Shown: positions 34,283 to 42,637 of the stretch, in pieces
How the letters are laid out: every line of letters begins with the position of its first letter
Position numbering within the stretch: position 1 is the first letter of the stretch
DNA from: Bacteroides sp. CAG:530
GTDB taxonomy: Bacteria > Bacteroidota > Bacteroidia > Bacteroidales > Bacteroidaceae
NCBI GenBank assembly: GCA_000434735.1
Contig: FR881207.1
Coordinates: 32,824-82,490 of the forward strand
Direction of reading: 5' to 3'
DNA length: 49,667 bases
The notes under the pieces: generated by a model
The model's database searches: none
What the model was told of the DNA's origin: nothing
The model's input: the letters and a program-made list of their open reading frames with translations, nothing else
Made by a program: the position numbers and the translations under genes

Positions 34283-35473
34283 ATGGCTGAATCTAATTTT
34301 GTTGATTACGTAAAAATCTATTGCCGCTCCGGTAAGGGAGGACGAGGTTCGATGCACATGCGTCGTGAGAAATATATGCCCAACGGAGGACCCGACGGTG
34401 GCGACGGTGGTAGAGGAGGTCATATAATATTGCGTGGAAACCGCAATTATTGGACTCTGCTGCACCTTAAGTACGAGCGTCACGTTTTTGCCGAGCATGG
34501 AGGCAACGGCTCTAAGAACAAGAGCTTCGGAAAAGATGGTAAGGACAGAGTGATTGATGTGCCGTGCGGTACAGTAGCATACAATGCCGAAACCGGTGAG
34601 TATGTGTGCGATATTACCGAAGACGGACAGGAGGTTGTTTTGCTGAAAGGCGGACGCGGCGGATTAGGAAATTGGCATTTCCGTACCGCTACACGTCAGG
34701 CTCCGCGATTTGCGCAGCCGGGAGAGCCTATGCAGGAAATGACCGTGATATTGGAATTGAAATTACTGGCTGATGTAGGTCTGGTGGGATTCCCGAATGC
34801 CGGAAAGTCGACTTTGCTTTCTTCTGTATCGGCTGCACGCCCCAAGATTGCCAATTATCCATTTACTACCCTCGAACCGAATCTGGGTATCGTTTCATAT
34901 CGCGATGGCAAATCGTTTGTTATGGCAGATATCCCGGGTATCATAGAAGGTGCTAGCGAAGGTAAGGGACTTGGACTGCGTTTCTTGCGTCACATAGAGC
35001 GCAACTCACTGTTGCTGTTCATGGTGCCTGGCGACGCTGATGATATACGGCATGAATACGAAGTACTTCTTAACGAGTTGGCGCAGTTTAATCCGGAAAT
35101 GCTGGATAAACAGCGAGTGCTGGCCGTTACCAAGAGTGACATGCTGGATGAAGAACTGATACAGATGCTTGAACCTACATTGCCCGAAAATATACCGCAT
35201 ATATTCATCTCATCTGTAGCCAATACCGGCATACAGCAACTTAAGGATATACTGTGGACTGAATTGAACAAAGACAGTAATCGTCTGGAGGGATTGCGTC
35301 ATGAATCGATTGTTCATCGTCCTAAAGACCTGAAGAAACTTCAGGCGGAACTGGAAGACATGGGCGAAGACGAAGATTTCGACTATGAATACGATGACGA
35401 GGCAGAGGATGAAGACTTTGACTACGAATACGAAGAGGTAGATTGGGACGACGAGGAAGAAACTAAGGAATGA
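34283..35473 (+). CDS. obgE: GTPase ObgE/CgtA
   Basis: This 396-residue essential GTPase is linked to assembly of the 50S ribosomal subunit. The glycine-rich Obg fold fills 1-158 (GPDGGDGGRGGH and KGGRGGLGN). The G domain follows with GFPNAGKST (169-177) as G1, DIPGII at 216 as G3, and TKSD as G4. In place of the Obg C-terminal domain there is a strongly acidic, Tyr-rich tail after residue 347 (DEDFDYEYDD and similar), a form I know from Bacteroidales. The stop overlaps the start of the next gene (ATGA). Confidence 0.96.
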   Translation: MAESNFVDYVKIYCRSGKGGRGSMHMRREKYMPNGGPDGGDGGRGGHIILRGNRNYWTLLHLKYERHVFAEHGGNGSKNKSFGKDGKDRVIDVPCGTVAYNAETGEYVCDITEDGQEVVLLKGGRGGLGNWHFRTATRQAPRFAQPGEPMQEMTVILELKLLADVGLVGFPNAGKSTLLSSVSAARPKIANYPFTTLEPNLGIVSYRDGKSFVMADIPGIIEGASEGKGLGLRFLRHIERNSLLLFMVPGDADDIRHEYEVLLNELAQFNPEMLDKQRVLAVTKSDMLDEELIQMLEPTLPENIPHIFISSVANTGIQQLKDILWTELNKDSNRLEGLRHESIVHRPKDLKKLQAELEDMGEDEDFDYEYDDEAEDEDFDYEYEEVDWDDEEETKE

Positions 35474-36276
35474 TGACTCGGATAACTAATAATAAAAGAA
35501 TGTTGGAATACAGCCTCATGAAGTTGTATCCCGACATTTTTTGTTTCTCTACTACCCGTCACGGAGGATATAGTAACGGAACCTATGCGTCGTTTAACTG
35601 CAATGACTATTGCGGAGACGCTCCGGAGAATGTCGATAAAAACCGCGCCTTGCTCCGTAGCTTGATGCCTCAGATGCCGAATAATTTGATAATTCCGCAC
35701 CAAACTCATAATACGGTAGTGCGCAAAATAGACGATACGTTTCTGACTAAAGGCATTACTGAGCGGAAAGAAGCGCTGGAAGGAGTGGACGCATTGATAA
35801 CCGACCGCAAAGGCGAGTGCTTATGCATCTCGACAGCCGACTGTGTACCCGTGCTGTGTTACGACAGAAAGCGTAAGGCGATAGCTGCCATTCACGCTGG
35901 ATGGAAAGGAACTGTGGCGCATATCGTGAGTAAAACTCTCGAAGCGATGGCTGCAGAATATGGTACGCAGGGAGAAGACATTACGGCATGTATCGGACCG
36001 AGCATATCGCTTAGCGCATTCGAGGTTGGCGACGAGGTGTACGATAAGTTTCGTAATGAAGGATTTGATATGGAGCAGATAGCCGTGCGCCAAGACAAAT
36101 GGCACATCGACCTTTGGAAAGCCAACCGGATGCAGCTTGAGGGCTTTGGCGTGAAACCAGAGAATATACAGACAGCGGGCATCTGCACGTGGACCGACAA
36201 TCAGGACTTCTTCTCCGCACGCAGACAAGGCATCGCTTCGGGACGTATCCTGTCGGGAATCATGCTACTCGGTTAA
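35470..36276 (+). CDS. pgeF: Laccase-domain multicopper-type protein, purine nucleoside phosphorylase (YfiH/PgeF)
   Basis: This 268-residue YfiH-family protein has the three conserved metal ligands: His80 in PHQTHNTVV, Cys125 in STADCVP and His142 in AIHAGWKGTV. Members have been shown to act as purine nucleoside phosphorylases or adenosine deaminases, and E. coli PgeF edits a peptidoglycan precursor. Which role applies here is unknown. The start overlaps obgE by 4 bp; MLEYSLMKLYP at residue 11 is an alternative start. It forms part of the obgE operon, with the next gene 17 bp away. Confidence 0.92.
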   Translation: MMTRITNNKRMLEYSLMKLYPDIFCFSTTRHGGYSNGTYASFNCNDYCGDAPENVDKNRALLRSLMPQMPNNLIIPHQTHNTVVRKIDDTFLTKGITERKEALEGVDALITDRKGECLCISTADCVPVLCYDRKRKAIAAIHAGWKGTVAHIVSKTLEAMAAEYGTQGEDITACIGPSISLSAFEVGDEVYDKFRNEGFDMEQIAVRQDKWHIDLWKANRMQLEGFGVKPENIQTAGICTWTDNQDFFSARRQGIASGRILSGIMLLG

Positions 36277-36293
36277 CTTAAAAAGAAAGAAAA

Positions 36294-36965
36294 ATGAGAG
36301 AATTAACAGTAGAAGTATCAGAAGAACTACACGCTGCGTGGCCACAGTTTCGTGGAGCTGCGGTATTTGCCGATGTAGTAAATACACAATACGATGAGGC
36401 ACTCTGGAAACGAATAGAAGAGTATATTGAACTATATCGTTCTAAATATACTACCGATTCCATAAAAGAGATGCCGGCTATACAAGCCACACGTCAGGCT
36501 TATAAGAAATGCGGAAAAGACCCAAGTAGATATCGTCCTTCGGGCGAGGCGCTGTGCAGACGTATATTGAAAGGCATGTCTCTTTATCAGATAGATACAT
36601 TGGTAGATCTTATCAACTTGGCATCTATCAATATCGGTCACTCTATCGGAGGTTTCGATCTTGATAAAATAGAAGGCGACCGTTTGGTATTAGGCATAGG
36701 AAAAGCTGGTGAACCATACGAAGGTATAGGACGTGGCGAGCTAAATATAGAAGGAATGCCTGTGTATCGTGATGTCGTAGGAGGCGTTGGAACTCCAACA
36801 AGCGATAACGAACGTACTAAGCTGGGTTTAGAGACTACTCATCTGCTGGCTATCATGAATGGCTATAGCGGAAGCGAGGGACTGAAAGACGGCGTAGAGT
36901 ATATGGTAGAGTTGTTGAAAGAATTCGCTCAGGCAACAAATATTAGAATCGTTTATTTTGAATAA
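36294..36965 (+). CDS. B3/B4 domain protein (tRNA-editing-like)
   Basis: This 223-residue stand-alone protein resembles the B3/B4 domain of the phenylalanyl-tRNA synthetase beta chain, the part that hydrolyses mischarged tRNA. Typical features are AIQATRQAYKKCGKDPSRYRPSGEALCRRIL split over residues 61-91, LVDLINLASINIGHSIGGFDLDKI, and GRGELNIEGMPVYRDVVGGVGTPTSD. No aminoacylation domain is present. Free-standing members may edit mischarged tRNA in trans, but this has not been shown for this one. The M23 peptidase gene starts 1 bp after its stop codon. Confidence 0.88.
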   Translation: MRELTVEVSEELHAAWPQFRGAAVFADVVNTQYDEALWKRIEEYIELYRSKYTTDSIKEMPAIQATRQAYKKCGKDPSRYRPSGEALCRRILKGMSLYQIDTLVDLINLASINIGHSIGGFDLDKIEGDRLVLGIGKAGEPYEGIGRGELNIEGMPVYRDVVGGVGTPTSDNERTKLGLETTHLLAIMNGYSGSEGLKDGVEYMVELLKEFAQATNIRIVYFE

Positions 36966-36966
36966 T

Positions 36967-37602
36967 ATGTATCGGAAACTATTATTAATAATAGGAGTGT
37001 TGCTTTATGGAGCTATGGCGATACACGCTGTAGAACCCGACAAGGCAGCTATATTTTCGCATATGGAGCGTAACCATATCCGTGTGAGAACTCCAGAGCT
37101 TTTTGCAGGTGGAAGTAAGTTTGAGATACATCTGGAAGAACTATCAGATTCTTCTTTTGTTTTTCCTCTTCAGGGAGGGAAGGTGATTTCGGCTTACGGC
37201 TCAAGAGGCGGACATTCGGGCGATGATATCAAGACAAAAGCGAACGATACTATACGATGCGTGATGGACGGCATTGTACGAATGGCCAAGCACTATGGCG
37301 GTTACGGTAAGGTGGTAGTGGTGCGTCATTTTAACGGATTGGAGACCGTGTACAGTCATAACTCCACTAATATGGTAGAAGCTGGAGATACTGTCCGTGC
37401 CGGACAAGCCGTTGGGTTGACTGGACGTACCGGACGAGCTACAACAGAGCACTTGCATTTTGAAGTCCGCATAGACGGACAGCACGTAAATCCGCGACTC
37501 CTTTTCGATATGAAGACGCGGAAACCTTTGAAGCGCACGTTAGTGTGTACTAAGAACGGAAGTCATGTAAAACTGACTCCAAAACAAACAACCACAAAAT
37601 GA
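36967..37602 (+). CDS. M23 (LytM-type) peptidase, secreted
   Basis: I start this 211-residue protein at ATG 36967, one base after the preceding stop; a TTG at 36958 in the same frame is unlikely. A signal peptide ends near HAVE (about 20-22). The LytM domain (about 66-185) keeps the zinc-site residues: His83 and Asp87 in HSGDD, His164 in HLHF, plus His131 in YSHNS and His162. It is therefore probably an active endopeptidase cutting peptidoglycan crosslinks, unlike the degenerate LytM factors. It overlaps the next small gene by 4 bp, so it is part of a tightly packed operon. Confidence 0.92.
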   Translation: MYRKLLLIIGVLLYGAMAIHAVEPDKAAIFSHMERNHIRVRTPELFAGGSKFEIHLEELSDSSFVFPLQGGKVISAYGSRGGHSGDDIKTKANDTIRCVMDGIVRMAKHYGGYGKVVVVRHFNGLETVYSHNSTNMVEAGDTVRAGQAVGLTGRTGRATTEHLHFEVRIDGQHVNPRLLFDMKTRKPLKRTLVCTKNGSHVKLTPKQTTTK

Positions 37603-37802
37603 TTAAACCTATGGATATAGAAAAGATTTTAACCGAAGGAATTGTATTTAAAGGCAGTAAGCTAAACGGAAAGAAGAAAGAAGAAAAGGTAAAGACCAAG
37701 GCCAAGAAGAAAACCTATATTACTGGTCTGCATGGCTCAGGTTCGGCAAAGATGAAAGAAGAATACCGTCGCCGTCGTGCCAATAGACACAAAAACGGAT
37801 AA
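37599..37802 (+). CDS. Small basic protein of unknown function
   Basis: This 67-residue protein is rich in Lys and Arg (KGSKLNGKKKEEKVKTKAKKKTY, then KEEYRRRRANRHKNG). The start ATG overlaps the M23 stop (ATGA); the Met at residue 5, starting MDIEKILTEG, is an alternative start. It has no signal peptide and no domain that I recognise. The high charge suggests binding to RNA, DNA or the ribosome, but that is a guess. The coupled position at the end of the obgE-pgeF-B3/B4-M23 run supports it being a real gene. Confidence 0.65.
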   Translation: MIKPMDIEKILTEGIVFKGSKLNGKKKEEKVKTKAKKKTYITGLHGSGSAKMKEEYRRRRANRHKNG

Positions 37803-37944
37803 TTTATTTCGGTGAGAGTCACTTCTTTCTGAAAATAAGATTTAAAAATCCTGTTGATATTACAGCTATTAAATTGGATGGTATGCTTACTATTAATAGT
37901 AGCACACAGCCAGATATTTACGAGATTAATTTTATCAAATAATT

Positions 37945-37977
37945 CTTGTAATATAAGTTGATTTTAGGATAAATTTG
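37945..37977 (+). promoter_or_regulatory. Candidate promoter of the CxxC-motif lipoprotein gene
   Basis: CTTG at 37945-37948 and TAAATTTG at 37970-37977 are 21 bp apart, close to the Bacteroides TTTG / TAnnTTTG arrangement. Transcription would start in or just after the hairpin at 37979. Confidence 0.5.
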
Positions 37978-37978
37978 T

Positions 37979-38027
37979 ACCCGCCGCAGCAAACCAAGAT
38001 GTATCGCATCTGTCTGTTGCGGCGGGT
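37979..38027 (+). terminator. GC-rich hairpin with T-run, overlapping a predicted leader
   Basis: A 13-bp stem with one G-T pair (ACCCGCCGCAGCA / TGTTGCGGCGGGT) is followed by TTTGC. It can end the obgE-to-small-protein operon. It also directly follows a -7-like motif, so it may instead sit at the 5' end of the next transcript. Confidence 0.75.
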
Positions 38028-38057
38028 TTTGCTTATTATCAAGTAAACTAAGGTATC

Positions 38058-38756
38058 ATGATTAAACGTAAATTATTTAGTAGGATGGCGATGGTGGTAT
38101 GTATGTGTCTTGGCGTTTCGTCTTGCACCCATCGCAACAGAGAGATTGAAGAGATTGCCCAGCGTGAATTGGGATATTACAAAGACTTCTATGTGATAGC
38201 GTTGCAAACAGGAATGGTGAAGTTGCCGAAAGGTGGACAGAATCCTCACGTTACGCATCCGGGAATGGGAGGCGTTGAGACGCCTATCAATCAGGTGTGG
38301 CTAGTAAACGGTGGCAGATTTGGCGAAGTGTACGAGTGCCGTGGCTGCGATTCGTGTATGACTTGTTATCAGAAAGCGGGACTTATTGATTACAGGGTTG
38401 AGGCTACCGAGCAAGATTCGGTCATTGCTTTGGTGCGACTCACTGATAAGGGTTCCCGATATTTGATAGAGAATTATCTGGATGATTATTATCCTATCCT
38501 TGATGCCTGGCGCAGACGAATGAGTTTGGAGATGGTGCTTGTAGCTAAAGAAATGTTCGATATCGATGTGCAGTCTACCGATACTACCGATATCTACCGT
38601 TGCACCGCCCAACGCTACTTAGCACTTACTCCTTTTATAGAAGCTATCGGCGGAACCGCCAAAGATAAGACTAAAGACTATACTTATACATTCCGTTTGG
38701 ACTGCAGAGATCCTAAGCTTCCTTTGCTGACAGATAAGGAAATGCTTGAGCCGTAG
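38058..38756 (+). CDS. Uncharacterised lipoprotein with a CxxCxxCxxC motif
   Basis: This 232-residue protein has a lipobox ending at Cys23 (GVSSC). I do not recognise the family. After the signal it is mixed alpha/beta, with RNREIEEIAQRELGYYKDFYVIALQTG near the start. Residues 93-103 read ECRGCDSCMTC, placing cysteines at 94, 97, 100 and 103, a spacing typical of metal or Fe-S ligands and unusual for an exported lipoprotein. HPGMGG at 67-72 and a Tyr/Asp-rich segment (YLDDYYPILDAWRRR) are other features. It stands alone between hairpins, with its own promoter-like motif. Disulfides are the other possible role for the cysteines. Confidence 0.8.
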   Translation: MIKRKLFSRMAMVVCMCLGVSSCTHRNREIEEIAQRELGYYKDFYVIALQTGMVKLPKGGQNPHVTHPGMGGVETPINQVWLVNGGRFGEVYECRGCDSCMTCYQKAGLIDYRVEATEQDSVIALVRLTDKGSRYLIENYLDDYYPILDAWRRRMSLEMVLVAKEMFDIDVQSTDTTDIYRCTAQRYLALTPFIEAIGGTAKDKTKDYTYTFRLDCRDPKLPLLTDKEMLEP

Positions 38757-38841
38757 TTTATTTAAAACGTTTTATTCGGTAGGCAATATATGAAAAATCT
38801 GAGTTTATAGCGTTTTTATGTACAAAAACGTATGGTTTATG

Positions 38842-38872
38842 ATTGTACAAATAAATTAAATCATTACATTTG
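38842..38872 (+). promoter_or_regulatory. Promoter of the outer-membrane barrel gene
   Basis: ATTG (38842-38845) and TACATTTG (38865-38872) are separated by 19 bp, a good match to the Bacteroides sigma-ABfr promoter. The predicted leader is about 45 nt. Confidence 0.65.
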
Positions 38873-38922
38873 CTCTCATTAAACAAACTAAATGATTTAA
38901 TTAACTAAAAAAGAAGAACATT

Positions 38923-39450
38923 ATGAAAAAGATTTTAATGCTCGTTGTTGTCATCATGGCAGCTTTGTCTGTTAGTGCTCAAGACATCCGTTTGGGTGGT
39001 GGTATCAGTCTTTGGAGAAATGACGATGCCGACTTGACTTCGTTCTCTATTACTCCGGAAATTGGTGTAGAACTGAACTCTAAATGGGAAATTGGTGGAG
39101 AATTGGGCTTTGCGCATGCAAAGGTTGAAAAAGAACACTATACAGTAAAGACTACAGGTTTTGCTATCGCTCCATTCGCTCGTTATTCATTCTATGAAAA
39201 TAAGATTGTTCGCTTGTTCGTTGATATGGGAATGGGATTCTCTACGGTGAAAGTAAAAGACGGTGATTCTACCAACGGATTCGAAATCGGTTTGAAGCCG
39301 GGTATCGAAATTAAGTTGAACAATAAATTCAGCTTGGTTTCTAAGCTTGGATTTGCCGGATACCGCGATGATTATTACAAAGGCGAAAATGGTTTCGGCG
39401 TAACATTCGATTCTGCAGATATTTCATTGGGTGTTTTGTATACATTCTAA
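38923..39450 (+). CDS. Small outer-membrane beta-barrel protein
   Basis: This 175-residue protein has a signal peptide cut near VSAQ (residue 20). The rest is alternating-hydrophobic beta strands (IRLGGGISLW, WEIGGELGFAHA, FAIAPFARYSFY, RLFVDMGMGFS, FSLVSKLGFAGY) and ends in VLYTF with the terminal Phe that marks barrel insertion. The size suits an 8-strand barrel of the OMP_b-brl type. The function is unknown. It is monocistronic with a good promoter and a strong terminator, so it may be well expressed. Confidence 0.9.
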   Translation: MKKILMLVVVIMAALSVSAQDIRLGGGISLWRNDDADLTSFSITPEIGVELNSKWEIGGELGFAHAKVEKEHYTVKTTGFAIAPFARYSFYENKIVRLFVDMGMGFSTVKVKDGDSTNGFEIGLKPGIEIKLNNKFSLVSKLGFAGYRDDYYKGENGFGVTFDSADISLGVLYTF

Positions 39451-39470
39451 TAGAACCTTATATAACATAC

Positions 39471-39511
39471 ATAAAAAAAGAGAAGGCCAAATCGGTCTTC
39501 TCTTTTTTTAT
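39471..39511. terminator. Bidirectional terminator between the barrel and AICAR formyltransferase genes
   Basis: An 18-bp stem (39471-39488 with 39494-39511, one G-T pair) has a 5-nt loop, with seven A on the left and seven T on the right. It serves both converging genes. Confidence 0.92.
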
Positions 39512-39527
39512 GATGATTAATAGAATA

Positions 39528-40706
39528 TTAATGGTGGAACAAGCGGATGCCTGTAAATGCCATAGCGATGCCGTACTTGTCGCAAGTTTCGATAACATGG
39601 TCGTCACGTACCGAACCTCCGGCCTGTGCAATATATTCTACACCGCTCTTGTGAGCACGTTCAATATTGTCGCCAAACGGGAAGAAAGCGTCCGAGCCTA
39701 ATGATACACCTTTCAGTGTCTTCAGCCATTCGCATTTTTCTTCGCGAGTCAATACTTCAGGTTTTTCTGTGAAGAACTGCTGCCATACGCCATCTGCCAA
39801 TACATCTTCGTAATCATCGCTGATGTAAATGTCGATAGTGTTGTCGCGGTCGGCACGGCGAATCTTTTCTACCCAAGGCAAGTTCAATACCTTCGGGTGT
39901 TGACGCAGATACCAAATATCTGCCTTATTACCAGCCAAGCGAGTACAGTGGATACGGCTTTGCTGTCCTGCTCCGATACCGATAGCTTGTCCGTCTTTAA
40001 CGTAGCATACAGAGTTAGACTGTGTGTACTTCAAGGTGATAAGAGCAATCATCAAGTCGTGACGAGCTGATTCTGGGAAGTTCTTGTTGGCGGTAGGTAT
40101 GTTTTCAAACAATTCCGGACCGTTCAATTTGATTTCGTTACGTCCCTGTTCGAAAGTAACTCCGAATACATCCTTGTGTTCGATAGGAGCTGGGCGATAT
40201 TCTGGGTCTATCTTGATAACGTTGTAAGTTCCCTTACGTTTATTTTTCAGTATGGCTAAAGCCTCTTCTGTATACCCCGGAGCGATAACACCGTCTGATA
40301 CTTCGCGGTTGATGAAACGAGCAGTCTCTTCGTCGCATACATCACTCAAGGCGATAAAGTCGCCATACGATGACATACGGTCTGCGCCGCGAGCACGTAC
40401 ATATGCGTTAGCCAACGGAGATAGAGGTAAACCGTCTACGAAATAGATTTTCTTCATGGTTTCGTCAAGTTCCAAGCCGATAGCTGCTCCGGCTGGGCTG
40501 ACGTGTTTGAATGAAGTAGCAGCCGGCATTCCGGTAGCTTCTTTCAGTTCTTTTACTAACTGCCATCCGTTTAGTGCATCAAGAAAGTTGATGTAGCCCG
40601 GACGTCCGTTCAATACTTCGATAGGCAGTTCGCCCTCTTGCATATAGATGCGGGCTGGCTTCTGATTCGGGTTGCAACCGTATTTCAGTTCAAGTTCTTT
40701 TGCCAT
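39528..40706 (-). CDS. Stand-alone AICAR formyltransferase (PurH C-terminal-type)
   Basis: This 392-residue protein (start MAKELELKYGCNPNQKPARIY at 40706) corresponds to the AICAR transformylase domain of PurH without the N-terminal IMP cyclohydrolase domain. It should use 10-formyl-THF to formylate AICAR, step nine of purine synthesis. The catalytic Lys67-His68 pair is in SFKHVSPAG. GAGQQSRIHCTRLAGNKA and SDAFFPFGDNIERA are further active-site blocks. The natural C-terminus AFTGIRLFHH is intact, so this is not a truncated gene. Whether a complete purH exists elsewhere cannot be seen; in many genomes this form stands beside one. Confidence 0.92.
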   Translation of the reverse strand: MAKELELKYGCNPNQKPARIYMQEGELPIEVLNGRPGYINFLDALNGWQLVKELKEATGMPAATSFKHVSPAGAAIGLELDETMKKIYFVDGLPLSPLANAYVRARGADRMSSYGDFIALSDVCDEETARFINREVSDGVIAPGYTEEALAILKNKRKGTYNVIKIDPEYRPAPIEHKDVFGVTFEQGRNEIKLNGPELFENIPTANKNFPESARHDLMIALITLKYTQSNSVCYVKDGQAIGIGAGQQSRIHCTRLAGNKADIWYLRQHPKVLNLPWVEKIRRADRDNTIDIYISDDYEDVLADGVWQQFFTEKPEVLTREEKCEWLKTLKGVSLGSDAFFPFGDNIERAHKSGVEYIAQAGGSVRDDHVIETCDKYGIAMAFTGIRLFHH

Positions 40707-40735
40707 AATTTGTTGATTTAACATGTTTGATGGAA

Positions 40736-40743
40736 CAAAGATA
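40736..40743 (-). promoter_or_regulatory. -7 element of the AICAR formyltransferase gene
   Basis: The minus strand reads TATCTTTG, a full match, 29 bp before the chosen start. TTTC at 40767-40764 lies 20 bp upstream as a -33-like element. This promoter supports the start at 40706, since the upstream ATG at 40724 would leave a very short leader. Confidence 0.6.
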
Positions 40744-40811
40744 ATGCAAATCGGGCGAAAAATGAAAGTTGCCTGATTTTTATACGGATAAATTTATTAT
40801 TAGTCTGTTGT

Positions 40812-41504
40812 TTACGCTAATTTCCCCTCGTCGGCATAGCTGAAATAGCTTCCGTCGGTCACTATCACATGGTCTATCACTTTGATGTTCATCGTTTCTG
40901 CGGCTCTGCACAGCAGCTCTGTCAGTCGGGTATCTTCACGGCTTGGCGTGGTATTTCCCGACGGATGGTTATGGCACAGCACTATGCCCACGGCGCGCTT
41001 CAGCAACGCTTCGCGCAGAATGCAACGCACATCGGCTTGCGTAGAGGTCAAACCGCCCTGACTTATGCGTATGCGGTCTATGACTTTCAGCGATTGGTTG
41101 AGCAGCATAATCCAGAACTCTTCTATCGGGAGGTCGCACATTACCGGATGAAATACCTCGTAAATGTCTTGCGAACTCTTTATCTGCTTCCGTTCGCGAG
41201 GCTTTTCGTCCGCTCTTCGTCGTCCAAGTTCGGAGGCCGCCAGTATAGTTATGGCCTTAGCCGGACCTATGCCTTTGAATCGACATAGTTCTGCTATGTC
41301 GGCTTTTCCCAGCATTCCTAAGTTGTTGTGATACTGCTCCAGTATTTTACGCATCAGCTCTACTGCCGATTCCTCGGTGTTTCCCGAACCTATTAATATA
41401 GCCAGCAGCTCGGCGTTGCTCAGGGCACCCGCTCCGTGCAGAGTCATTTTCTCGCGCGGACGGTCTTCTTCTGCCCATTGGTTGATGTTCAGTTTCTTTT
41501 CCAT
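40812..41504 (-). CDS. radC: RadC family JAB/MPN-domain protein
   Basis: This 230-residue protein has an N-terminal helix-hairpin-helix region (FKGIGPAKA, 76-84) and a C-terminal JAMM domain with HNHPSGNTTPSRED, which gives His178, His180 and Asp191 as zinc ligands. Despite the name, a DNA-repair role is not established for this family. It is often found with mobile and conjugative elements, but here it is the chromosomal full-length form amid housekeeping genes. It lies 53 bp downstream of the GT2 gene. Confidence 0.94.
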   Translation of the reverse strand: MEKKLNINQWAEEDRPREKMTLHGAGALSNAELLAILIGSGNTEESAVELMRKILEQYHNNLGMLGKADIAELCRFKGIGPAKAITILAASELGRRRADEKPRERKQIKSSQDIYEVFHPVMCDLPIEEFWIMLLNQSLKVIDRIRISQGGLTSTQADVRCILREALLKRAVGIVLCHNHPSGNTTPSREDTRLTELLCRAAETMNIKVIDHVIVTDGSYFSYADEGKLA

Positions 41505-41557
41505 CTGATATTTTAATTTGTGCTGCCATGCTGAGTCGGGAAACTTTTCGGGTGTGC

Positions 41558-42547
41558 CTATTTATAGAAATTCTTCTCGAAGGCAGAGAAAGAATCCTTT
41601 TTCAGTATGCAGCGTTTCCACCAGGCGGACAGGAATCCCGATCCGTAGCCGGTGAGTTGTATGAATGCCGCCAGTACCGACAGCATGCCTATCCAGAGAC
41701 TTCGGTTCCGGATGGAAGAGTCGGTAAAGATTATTATTGCAAACATAGCCAAGAGCAACAATGCGTATGGGCAAATCAATGAACTGAGCAATACTAGCAC
41801 TACACCTAGGGTGAATACAGCCGGAAGCAGATGCACTAATTTCAGCGATTCGGGGTATTTCTTGTATAGGTTGATACGAGCTATCCCTGAGTTATACACT
41901 TGCTTGAAGAACTTCTTCAGGTCGGTGCGTCGTTTGTGCCATACCCACGCTTCGGGAAACAGCCGGCAACTGTATCCTCCTTTGAAGATGCGTATGCTCA
42001 GGTCGATATCTTCGCCGAACCGCATTTTAGAGAATCCTCCCAATGCACGGTACACATCGGCTTTCAAACCCATGTTGAAACTGCGCGGGTAGAACTTGTC
42101 CATTTTCTTCTTTCCGCCTCTGATACCTCCAGTCGTGAAAAAGGACGTCATGGCATAGTTGATGGCCTTTTGCGTAGAGGTGAACGAGTCGTGCGCACGG
42201 TCGGGACCTCCGAAAGCATCTGCCGGTTGGAGTTTCAGCTCTTCTTCTATGGCAGCCAGATAGCCCGGAGGCAATATACAGTCGGAATCCAATATCAGCA
42301 GATATTCTCCCGAGCTACGTTCCGCACCGTAATTTCTGGTTTGTCCGGGTCCAGAGTTCGGCTTGTTGAAATACCGTATGTTCAGCTGTTGTTCGTATCG
42401 TTTTACCACATGTTCGCAAGTCACGGACGACCCGTCTTCTACTACTATTACCTCGAAGTCGTGCACCGTTTGCTGTGTAAGGCTATTCAATAGCTCATCC
42501 ACTTCGTCGGGACGGTTGTATACGGGTATTATGATGGAATATCGCAT
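41558..42547 (-). CDS. GT2-family membrane glycosyltransferase
   Basis: This 329-residue protein opens with the GT-A fold IIIPVYNRPDEV and has the metal-binding DSD motif at 87-89 (LILDSDC). The acceptor-side acidic pair is in FGEDIDLSIR (about 179-180). Two or three hydrophobic helices (about 242-310) anchor it to the inner membrane. It probably adds one sugar to a lipid-linked or surface glycan; donor and acceptor are unknown. No other polysaccharide genes flank it, so it is not obviously part of a capsule locus. It is transcribed towards radC with its own -7 motif. Confidence 0.92.
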   Translation of the reverse strand: MRYSIIIPVYNRPDEVDELLNSLTQQTVHDFEVIVVEDGSSVTCEHVVKRYEQQLNIRYFNKPNSGPGQTRNYGAERSSGEYLLILDSDCILPPGYLAAIEEELKLQPADAFGGPDRAHDSFTSTQKAINYAMTSFFTTGGIRGGKKKMDKFYPRSFNMGLKADVYRALGGFSKMRFGEDIDLSIRIFKGGYSCRLFPEAWVWHKRRTDLKKFFKQVYNSGIARINLYKKYPESLKLVHLLPAVFTLGVVLVLLSSLICPYALLLLAMFAIIIFTDSSIRNRSLWIGMLSVLAAFIQLTGYGSGFLSAWWKRCILKKDSFSAFEKNFYK

Positions 42548-42577
42548 AACTTAATATCTTGAAATTACTTATAGATA

Positions 42578-42585
42578 CAAAGATA
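42578..42585 (-). promoter_or_regulatory. -7 element of the GT2 gene
   Basis: The minus strand reads TATCTTTG, a full TAnnTTTG match, 31 bp before the GT2 start. No good -33 TTTG was found. Confidence 0.5.
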
Positions 42586-42637
42586 TGGAATCCTTATTTA
42601 AATAGACTGGTGTGTTTCCTTTTTTTGCTTTTGGCTA

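Noticed and set aside
37820..37942. A short open frame ending at 37942 that could be a gene remnant (ends IYEINFIK)
   Set aside because: It looks protein-like for about 40 codons, but the only ATG is late and no family could be recognised, so chance is as likely.
40812..41504. radC as evidence of a mobile element
   Set aside because: radC homologues are common in mobile islands, but here it is full length among housekeeping genes with no integrase or att site nearby.
41900..42493. A 197-residue plus-strand open frame opposite the GT2 gene
   Set aside because: It overlaps a well-supported glycosyltransferase and shows no family motif.
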